A stretch of DNA of 63,872 nt from Acidobacteriota bacterium. Lineage in GTDB: Bacteria > Acidobacteriota > Terriglobia > Terriglobales > Acidobacteriaceae. Below the pieces are notes generated by a model. That model worked only from the letters and a program-made list of their open reading frames with translations. It had not been told where the DNA came from and did not search any database. A program made the position numbers and the translations under genes. Location of the stretch: NCBI GenBank assembly GCA_031296105.1, contig JARLGJ010000050.1, positions 1-63,872 on the forward strand. The letters are read 5' to 3'. Shown piece by piece: positions 58,299 to 63,872 of this stretch (its first letter is position 1; each line of letters begins with the position of its first letter).

Positions 58299-59321
58299 AT
58301 GACCGATATTGCTGTCATCGGCGCCGGAGCCTGGGGCACGGCGCTTTCCATCGCGTTATCGCGCAAGCCGGCGAACCGCATCAAACTGTGGGCCTACGAA
58401 AAGGAAGTCATCGCCTCGATCCGCGAGCGGCGTGAGAACACGCTGTTCCTCGCCGGTGCCCTTCTGCCGGAGAACATCACCGCCACCCAGAGCCTGGAAG
58501 AGGCTATCGACGGCGTCGAGATCGTGCTCAGCGTCATGCCCTCGCATCATGCGCGACGCGTGTGGACGCAGATGAAACCCTTCCTCAAGCCCGAGATGCT
58601 GCTGGTCTCGGCCACCAAGGGCATTGAGATCGACTCCCTGCTGCGCATGACACAGGTAATCCGCCAGGTGCTGGGCGACGGCGTGTCGCCGAAGCTCTGC
58701 GCGCTGAGCGGGCCGACCTTCGCCAAGGAAGTGGCCAAGGGCTTCCCCACCGCCATTGCCATCGCCAGCGAGAACTCCGAGCTGTCGAGCTGGGTGCAGG
58801 AGGTCTTCAGCGACACGAACTTCCGCGTCTATCGCAATGACGACCTGGTGGGCGTGGAGTTGGGCGGATCGGTGAAGAACGTCATCGCCATTGCCGCCGG
58901 CGTAGTAGAGGGCATCGGCTACGGACACAACACTACAGCCGCGCTCATCACCCGCGGCCTCACCGAGATGACGCGTCTGGTGGTGGCCTGCGGCGGCCGC
59001 GCCGAGACCATGTCCGGACTGGCCGGCATGGGCGACCTGGTGCTGACCTGCACCGGCGGCCTGTCGCGCAACCGCACCGTCGGCGTCGAGCTGGGCCACG
59101 GCCGCAAGCTGGAGGAGATCATCGCCGGCATGCACGGCATGGTTGCCGAAGGCGTGTTCACCACTTCGGCGGCTCTGCAACTGGCGCGCACCGTGGGCGT
59201 GGAGATGCCGATCACCGGGCAGATGTACGAGCTTTTGCAGCGCGGCAAATCTCCGCGCGACGCCATCCGCGACCTGATGAACCGTCCCCTGACGCAGGAG
59301 ACGGCGCTCTACCGCGGCTAA
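58299..59321 (+). CDS. gpsA: Glycerol-3-phosphate dehydrogenase [NAD(P)+]
   Basis: Reduces dihydroxyacetone phosphate to sn-glycerol-3-phosphate for phospholipids, 340 residues. The start is MTDIAVIGAGAWGTALS with the Rossmann GxGxxG. SGPTFAKEVAKGFPTA, VGVELGGSVKNVIAIAAGV (catalytic Lys) and GLAGMGDLVLTC are family signatures. ATG 58299 lies 7 bp after plsY. Family C and B repeats follow. Confidence 0.96.
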   Translation: MTDIAVIGAGAWGTALSIALSRKPANRIKLWAYEKEVIASIRERRENTLFLAGALLPENITATQSLEEAIDGVEIVLSVMPSHHARRVWTQMKPFLKPEMLLVSATKGIEIDSLLRMTQVIRQVLGDGVSPKLCALSGPTFAKEVAKGFPTAIAIASENSELSSWVQEVFSDTNFRVYRNDDLVGVELGGSVKNVIAIAAGVVEGIGYGHNTTAALITRGLTEMTRLVVACGGRAETMSGLAGMGDLVLTCTGGLSRNRTVGVELGHGRKLEEIIAGMHGMVAEGVFTTSAALQLARTVGVEMPITGQMYELLQRGKSPRDAIRDLMNRPLTQETALYRG

Positions 59322-59330
59322 CTAACATTG

Positions 59331-59402
59331 TTGTGCCCCATGTTCGTTGTGCCCAGGTTCGTTGTGCCCATGTTCGGTCCGCGCAGCGGGCCTAACCTGG
59401 GA
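59331..59402. repeat. Repeat family C, copy 3
   Basis: GTTGTGCCCA units three times, then GGTCCGCGCAGCGGGCC hairpin and TAACCTGGG. Confidence 0.75.
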
Positions 59403-59453
59403 CTTGAATTTCCATTGGGAAGCTGCGGGAAACGTCGAATGGTACATGGTTTC

Positions 59454-59519
59454 GTCAGGGCACGGATTTATCCGTGCCGCTTCGGAGCCAATATTCATGC
59501 GGCTTCAGCCGCTGAGGGC
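59454..59519. repeat. Repeat family B, half element
   Basis: GTCAGGGCACGG-ATTTAT-CCGTGCC hairpin followed by GCGGCTTCAGCCGCTGAGG; no closing end. Confidence 0.7.
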
Positions 59520-59611
59520 GCACCTCCCGAGAACAAAGAAGCTCTTCACACGAACCTTCGCCTTACCAACCCGGCTGGCGGCCTGCCTCCAGCCGTTATA
59601 ATTGAAGTGTC

Positions 59612-60577
59612 ATGATGTTCAAGTTATTTGGCGGCAAAAAAGAAGAACCCGCGGAGCAGAAACAATCGCTCTTTGAGCGCATGAAGCAGGCGGTCACGCG
59701 CACGCGCGAGAACCTTGCCGAGCGCATCGAAGACGTCATCAGCTTCCGCAAGGAGATCGACGCTTCCACGCTCGACGAGCTGGAGGCCACGCTGATTGCG
59801 GCCGACCTCGGCACCACCACCACCAACGAAGTGCTGGCCGCCATGCGCGAAAAGGTGGACCGCAAGCTCATCGGCGACGGCGACGAGTTGAAGCGTGTGC
59901 TGAAGCAGGAGCTGCTGGCCATTTTGCAGCGCGCCGAAGAGGCCCGCCCGCGCATCGAAGTCGAACCGCCGGAGGTCATCCTCGTCGTCGGCGTCAACGG
60001 CGCCGGCAAAACAACGACCATCGGCAAGCTGGCGCACGCCTTGCGCGCCCAGGGCAAGACGGTGCTGCTGGCTGCGGCCGACACCTTCCGCGCCGCGGCC
60101 ATCGAGCAGCTTGAGATCTGGGGCCAGCGCACCGGCGCCGAGGTCATCAAGACCAAGCCCGGCGGCGATCCTTCGGCCGTGCTCTACGACGCCCTGCAGG
60201 CCGCCAAGTCGCGCAAGGCCGATTACGTCATCGTCGATACCGCGGGACGCCTGCACAACAAGACTCACCTGATGGCCGAGCTGGAGAAGATGCACCGCAC
60301 CGCCGAGCGCATTCTGCCCGGCGCGCCGCATGAGACGCTGCTGGTGATGGACGGCACCACCGGACAGAATGGATTGCAGCAGGCCAAGGTCTTCACCGAA
60401 GCCGCCGGCGTCACCGGCATTGTGCTCACTAAGCTGGACGGCACCGCCAAGGGCGGCGTGGTGGTGGCCATCTCGCGCGAGATGAACCTGCCCGTGCGCT
60501 ACGTCGGCGTGGGTGAAAAGCAGGGCGACCTGATTCCTTTTAACGCCAGCGATTTTGTGGACTCGCTCTTCCAATAA
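59612..60577 (+). CDS. ftsY: Signal recognition particle receptor FtsY
   Basis: GTPase that docks SRP-ribosome complexes at the membrane, 321 residues, NG domain without a long acidic A domain. G-domain motifs are [40 protein letters not shown] and [10 protein letters not shown], ending with [25 protein letters not shown] 59612; TATAAT at 59597-59602 would leave a leader of only a few bases. ribD begins 1 bp after its stop. Confidence 0.96.
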   Translation: MMFKLFGGKKEEPAEQKQSLFERMKQAVTRTRENLAERIEDVISFRKEIDASTLDELEATLIAADLGTTTTNEVLAAMREKVDRKLIGDGDELKRVLKQELLAILQRAEEARPRIEVEPPEVILVVGVNGAGKTTTIGKLAHALRAQGKTVLLAAADTFRAAAIEQLEIWGQRTGAEVIKTKPGGDPSAVLYDALQAAKSRKADYVIVDTAGRLHNKTHLMAELEKMHRTAERILPGAPHETLLVMDGTTGQNGLQQAKVFTEAAGVTGIVLTKLDGTAKGGVVVAISREMNLPVRYVGVGEKQGDLIPFNASDFVDSLFQ

Positions 60578-60578
60578 C

Positions 60579-61754
60579 ATGGCTATTTCTGCGGACGAAT
60601 TATTTTTGCGTCAGGCGCTGGAACTGGCGGCGCGCGGCGAGGCACTGGCCTCGCCCAATCCCATGGTGGGCGCCCTGGTGGTGGACGAGCGCGGCCGCAT
60701 TCTCGGCAGCGGCACCCATTGCTATGCCGAATTGAAGCACGCCGAAGTGCTGGCCCTCGAAGAGGCCGGCGAGCAGGCGCGCGGCAACACGCTTTATCTC
60801 AACCTCGAGCCTTGTTCGCACGTGGGGCGCACCGGACCCTGCGCCGAAGCCGTGATCAAGGCGGGCATTGCGCGCGTGGTCTGCTGCATGGAAGATCCCA
60901 ATCCTCGCGTTGCCGGCCGCGGCTTTGCCATGTTGCGCGACGCCGGCATTGAAGTGGAAGTTGGCCTGTTGGAGAATGAGGCGAAGAAGCTCAACGAGAG
61001 CTTCGCGCAGTACATTCGCACCGGGCTTCCCTTCGTGACGCTGAAGGCCGCGATGACCCTCGATGGCAAGATCGCCGGCAGCAACGCGCAGAGCGGCTCC
61101 TCAGCCAGCTACATTACCGGCGAGGTGGCGCGCGCCGAAGTGCATCGCATGAGGCACGCCGCGGACGCCATCATGGTCGGCGTGGGCACGGTGGTGGCCG
61201 ATAATCCCATGCTCACCGATCGCAGCGGCCTGCCGCGCCGCCGCCGCCTGCTGCGCGTGATTCTGGATTCCACGCTGCGCCTGCCGTTGAACTCGCGCGT
61301 GGTGGAAACCGCGCAGGACGACGTCATCGTCTTCTGCTCCTTTGCCGAGGAGAACAAGCGGCGCGAGCTGGAAGCGCGTGGCGTGCGCGTGGAGCAGGTC
61401 TCCATTGAGGACGGCGAAGGTTTACGCAGCCCCATGCCGCACGGCGGGCGTCCCGATCTCTATCGCGTCCTCTCGCTGCTGGGCGCGGAAGGCATTACCA
61501 GCCTGCTGGTGGAAGGCGGCGCCGTGGTCAACTGGGCCTGCCTGCGCTCGCGCCTGGTGGACAAGCTGGCGCTGTTCTTTACCCCGCGCATCTTCGGCCC
61601 GGCGGACACCGTGCCCTGGCTGGAGGGCGAGCTGGGCCTGCCGCAGGGCGTCAGCATCGAAGCCAGCAATCTTTCACTCGAGCGTTACGGCGACGACTTC
61701 GCCGCCATCTGTTATTTGCGCGATCCTTATCAGCCGCTAGGCCCGCAGGGCTAG
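60579..61754 (+). CDS. ribD: Bifunctional riboflavin biosynthesis deaminase/reductase RibD
   Basis: 391 residues. The N-terminal deaminase domain has NPMVGALVV, KHAEVLALEEAG and EPCSHVGRTGPCAEAVI (zinc His/Cys ligands). The C-terminal reductase domain has VTLKAAMTLDGKIAG, GVGTVVADNPMLTDR and LLVEGGAVVNWACLRS. ATG 60579 was chosen; it lies 1 bp after ftsY. ribE follows after 11 bp. No FMN riboswitch was seen, consistent with the gene being inside an operon. Confidence 0.95.
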   Translation: MAISADELFLRQALELAARGEALASPNPMVGALVVDERGRILGSGTHCYAELKHAEVLALEEAGEQARGNTLYLNLEPCSHVGRTGPCAEAVIKAGIARVVCCMEDPNPRVAGRGFAMLRDAGIEVEVGLLENEAKKLNESFAQYIRTGLPFVTLKAAMTLDGKIAGSNAQSGSSASYITGEVARAEVHRMRHAADAIMVGVGTVVADNPMLTDRSGLPRRRRLLRVILDSTLRLPLNSRVVETAQDDVIVFCSFAEENKRRELEARGVRVEQVSIEDGEGLRSPMPHGGRPDLYRVLSLLGAEGITSLLVEGGAVVNWACLRSRLVDKLALFFTPRIFGPADTVPWLEGELGLPQGVSIEASNLSLERYGDDFAAICYLRDPYQPLGPQG

Positions 61755-61765
61755 GAGTTAGTTTC

Positions 61766-62407
61766 ATGTTTACCGGAATCGTGGAAGAAGTCGGGCGCAT
61801 TGCCCGCATCGATCAAAAGGGCGAGAGCCGCCGCATCACCATTGAAGCCAGCCAGGTGACGAAAGAGTTGAAGACCGGCGACAGTTGCGCCGTCAGCGGC
61901 GTCTGCCTCACCGCGCTGGACATTACGCCCACCTCGTTTGCCGCCGACCTTGCGCCGGAGACCTGGGTGCGCACCTCGTTCTCGCGCGTTCAGCCGGGCG
62001 CTTCGGTGAACCTCGAACTGCCTCTGGCCGCGCACGGACGCTTCGGCGGACACATGGTGCAGGGCCACGTGGACGGCGTGGGCCGCCTCGAAGCCCTCGA
62101 GCGCATCGCCGACTCCGACGGCTACTGGCTGCACATCCAGGTGCCAGCCGAGTTGGAAAAATATCTGGTCTTCAAAGGTTCCATCGCCATCGAGGGCATC
62201 AGCCTGACGGTGGCCAAACTGGAGGCCTTGCGCGTTTCGGTGGCCATCATTCCACACACCGTGGAATGCACCAACCTGGGCTCGCTCAAGCCCGGCGACC
62301 CTCTCAACATCGAGACCGACATTGTGGCCAAGTATCTGGAAAAGTGGACGGCGCGCGACCGCCAGCCGGCTCTGGACGCTACTACTCTGGTGGCCAAGGG
62401 CTTTTAG
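61766..62407 (+). CDS. ribE: Riboflavin synthase alpha subunit
   Basis: Dismutates lumazine to riboflavin, 213 residues in two similar lumazine-binding barrels. MFTGIVEEVG is the invariant start; SCAVSGVCLTAL in repeat one pairs with IAIEGISLTVAKLEA in repeat two; HMVQGHVDGVG holds the linker. TAGGAG lies 9 bp upstream. ribBA and ribH are not in the window. Confidence 0.96.
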   Translation: MFTGIVEEVGRIARIDQKGESRRITIEASQVTKELKTGDSCAVSGVCLTALDITPTSFAADLAPETWVRTSFSRVQPGASVNLELPLAAHGRFGGHMVQGHVDGVGRLEALERIADSDGYWLHIQVPAELEKYLVFKGSIAIEGISLTVAKLEALRVSVAIIPHTVECTNLGSLKPGDPLNIETDIVAKYLEKWTARDRQPALDATTLVAKGF

Positions 62408-62415
62408 CAAGCCCG

Positions 62416-62476
62416 GTGTGCCCCAGGTTCGCGTGCTTGTGCCCCAGGTTCGCGAAGCGTAGCGGAGCTAACCTGG
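62416..62476. repeat. Repeat family C, copy 4
   Basis: GGTGTGCCCCAGGTTCGCG twice in part, GCGAAGCGTAGCGGAGC and TAACCTGGG. Directly followed by a family A REP. Confidence 0.75.
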
Positions 62477-62497
62477 GATCCGGCACCGGGTGAGCCT

Positions 62498-62535
62498 CCC
62501 ACTCAAGCCCAATTGCGGGCTTGAATGGGCCACCC
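62498..62535. repeat. REP family A, copy 2
   Basis: CCCACTCAAGCCC, AATTGC, GGGCTTGAATGGG, CCACCC. Overlaps the downstream end of an RHS gene remnant. Confidence 0.85.
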
Positions 62536-62678
62536 GACGCGGTCGTCTTCTGGATGCGGCGGCCGAAGGGATCGTAGCGGAAGATGACTCCGGTTATGGT
62601 GCTGCCGACCGTCTGCGGGATCTTCGTGGGTAGCATACGCTGCGACTGCGTGCATTGAGTTGTCGTCAAGTCGATCAT
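62529..62678 (-). pseudogene. Displaced RHS-core fragment
   Basis: Minus-strand frame encodes ITGVIFRYDPFGRRIQKTT, a YD/RHS-core segment that normally stands upstream of the DPSG hallmark region in an RHS protein. It has no start region or downstream core and is flanked by two REP copies, so it is a remnant of another RHS tip. It follows the Sel1 gene in the direction of RHS transcription, a usual place for orphan RHS ends. Confidence 0.65.
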
Positions 62679-62710
62679 CTTGATTCTTTCCCGCAGTTCG
62701 ATTCAACAGC

Positions 62711-62749
62711 CCCACTCAAGCCCAACGGCAGGGCTTGAATGGGCCACCC
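62711..62749. repeat. REP family A, copy 3
   Basis: CCCACTCAAGCCC, AACGGCA, GGGCTTGAATGGG, CCACCC, 14 bp after the Sel1 gene stop. Confidence 0.85.
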
Positions 62750-62763
62750 GCCCGCAGACGATT

Positions 62764-63207
62764 CTAATGGCTGCGAGTTTCCGCCAACTTGGCGACGGCT
62801 TCTTTACTGCCGCCTGCGGCAGCAAGCTGAAGCCACTTCAGGCTCTCGGTGACATCCACTTTCACGCCAGTACCCTCAGCATAGGCTTTACTTACCGAAA
62901 ACTCTGCGGGCGCAGCAGGATCAACACCCTTTTGGGCAAGGATCGCAGCTCTTTTGAACCAATAGACAGCCTCAGAGTCGTCCTTCCGCACTCCGAACCC
63001 AAAGGCATACATTTCTCCAAGGATGTATTGGGAAGGCCGATCCCCCAAACGTGCGAGTGGTTTCAGCTCACGCAAAGTAGTAGCGTAATCTCCTGTTTTC
63101 AGGGCACGCGCTCCCGCTTCGAATCGATAGTTCCGCACAACAACGAGAGCCGCGAATAAGACGGCCACGGTACAACCGACCAGCATCCCTAAACGAAGTT
63201 GGCTCAC
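62764..63207 (-). CDS. Membrane-anchored Sel1-repeat protein, candidate immunity protein
   Basis: 147 residues. An N-terminal transmembrane segment (LGMLVGCTVAVLFAALVVV, about 6-25) should place the rest in the periplasm. Sel1/TPR-like repeats follow (PSQYILGEMYAFGFGVRKDDSEAVYWFKRAA; AEFSVSKAYAEGTGVKVDVTESLKWLQLAA). Its GTG overlaps the RHS stop by 4 bp (GTGA). Location next to a peptidoglycan-type toxin domain and periplasmic topology fit an immunity protein. This role is inferred. Confidence 0.75.
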   Translation of the reverse strand: MSQLRLGMLVGCTVAVLFAALVVVRNYRFEAGARALKTGDYATTLRELKPLARLGDRPSQYILGEMYAFGFGVRKDDSEAVYWFKRAAILAQKGVDPAAPAEFSVSKAYAEGTGVKVDVTESLKWLQLAAAGGSKEAVAKLAETRSH

Positions 63208-63872
63208 GGCCCCACCGTCAAGTGATTGCTACCGTTCTCTTGGTTCAGTAAGTTGTTGACATTGTTGTACTGTTGCATGGTTCCTGGATCATTCTTGTTG
63301 CCCGTAATACATCCCAGCGAAATACTCCCCGGATGCAGTTCGAAGCCACACCGCGCCAACCCGAGCCGGCATTTCCATCCTGGGATCGTCGGATTTGGTT
63401 CAAGTCGCCAGAATCCTGCGTGGCCGGAACGGTCATCCTGGTTCATGTTGTAGTTGCCAGGCACGATCGGTCCCAAGTCGTTGTTATTTACGCATCCTAG
63501 ATTGTTCGCGCACCCGCCGACGCCTGACCATACGCCACCAGGTCCCAACTGAACCGACCCGGCACCGTTGGGTCCATTAATCGCGGGCTGTCCTGGGTCA
63601 GCGTTCGGTTGGCATATCAGCGTATGGGCCGAAATTGAGTACACACAGTTCGCCAGCCCAGACGGATCCACGTACTTAATCGGGTTGTTCTTGACGTATG
63701 TGTAGAAGTTGATTCCGCCTTTTATCCGTAGCGGATCTTCGCTCAGGAACCTGCCGATAGTTGGATCGTAGTATCTGGCGCGATAGTAATACAGCCCTGT
63801 CTCGGTGTCGTGTTCACGTCCCGTGTAGCGGAAGGGATTATGGATTCCTTCCGTGGCCGTGGTGTTACCGAA
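63204..63872 (-). CDS. RHS-repeat protein C-terminus with L,D-transpeptidase-like (DUF2778/Tlde1-like) toxin domain; 5' part beyond window
   Basis: The last 222 residues of an RHS protein. Residues 1-74 of the visible part form the RHS-associated core end (TGREHDTETGLYYYRARYYD; GRFLSEDPL; YVDPSGLA hallmark). The variable toxin part follows: GPIVPGNYNMN, HAGFWRLEP and FELHPGSISLGCI with H180, S185 and C188 of the visible part, the pattern of DUF2778/Tlde1 peptidoglycan-acting enzymes. Several extra Cys pairs suggest a disulfide-bonded, exported domain. The gene continues past the right edge. Confidence 0.85.
   Translation of the reverse strand, partial: FGNTTATEGIHNPFRYTGREHDTETGLYYYRARYYDPTIGRFLSEDPLRIKGGINFYTYVKNNPIKYVDPSGLANCVYSISAHTLICQPNADPGQPAINGPNGAGSVQLGPGGVWSGVGGCANNLGCVNNNDLGPIVPGNYNMNQDDRSGHAGFWRLEPNPTIPGWKCRLGLARCGFELHPGSISLGCITGNKNDPGTMQQYNNVNNLLNQENGSNHLTVGP

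Noticed and set aside
62382..62678. 98-codon frame as an intact small gene
   Set aside because: It reads through REP and family C repeats; only its first half is RHS-like, so it is treated as a remnant.

Overview
The window looks like chromosomal DNA of a GC-rich, diderm, aerobic heterotroph, most probably an Acidobacteriota (Terriglobia-type) bacterium. This is judged from overall gene style: a TonB receptor, a TPR/secretin/cohesin protein, an oversized SMC, paired pseudopilins and many short intergenic palindromic repeats. It is not proven by a marker gene, because no rRNA or tRNA gene was seen. Most of the window is housekeeping DNA with small accessory islets between the genes.

Layout. 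1-370: a REP-associated tyrosine transposase (RAYT) cut by the left edge, with one copy of its presumed REP. 570-3309: glcD-glcF type 2-hydroxyacid dehydrogenase. 3435-13983: a compact metal-acquisition locus. A leftward operon (DUF4213/DUF364 protein, FecCD-type permease, ATPase, periplasmic binding protein, TsaA-FmdE fusion, DUF3343 protein, EF2568-type cysteine desulfurase, possibly a methyltransferase) is divergent from a TonB-dependent receptor, which is followed by an XRE regulator carrying a COG1910 molybdate-binding-like domain. I read this as a candidate TonB-energised molybdate or tungstate (chelate) uptake system joined to sulfur/selenium delivery. 14179-19532: ssb, an HxlR/SDR divergent pair, a PfkB kinase, a HAD hydrolase, a fluoride-riboswitch-controlled crcB-DUF190 pair, and thiD. 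19790-21400: rlpA, then an AT-rich islet with an ADP-ribosyltransferase-like gene behind a 48-residue partner (candidate toxin-antitoxin). 21626-28727: pyrF, a TPR lipoprotein-like protein, nfeD, a GAF protein, a glycosyltransferase and an Old Yellow Enzyme.

28800-32070: two pseudopilins and a TPR-secretin-cohesin protein (type II secretion-like). 32279-38783: smpB, pepA, a zinc-ribbon protein, a coiled-coil membrane protein, thiO, a small membrane protein and an M20 peptidase. 38968-39601: hicAB with a perfect palindromic operator. 40120-46203: smc (with an unusual head insertion), purC, cvpA and a Fis-like protein. 46272-51957: a hybrid histidine kinase, a TPR protein and an outer-membrane barrel. 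52173-55158: rrf2-cydA-cydB. 55367-62407: cinA, then thpR-plsY-gpsA, then ftsY-ribD-ribE. 62529-63872: an RHS module. An RHS core leaves the right edge, ends in a DUF2778/Tlde1-like toxin domain, and is translationally coupled to a membrane-anchored Sel1 protein that may be its immunity protein. A displaced RHS fragment lies next to it between two REP copies.

Three families of intergenic repeat recur. Family A (CAAGCC hairpin, three copies) is probably the RAYT's REP. Family B (GTCAGGGCACGG inverted ends, five copies, two of them about 270 bp composites) and family C (GTGCCCCAGG.. CCTGGG, four copies) fill most non-coding gaps longer than 250 bp. Many long open frames opposite real genes are artefacts of high GC and were left out.
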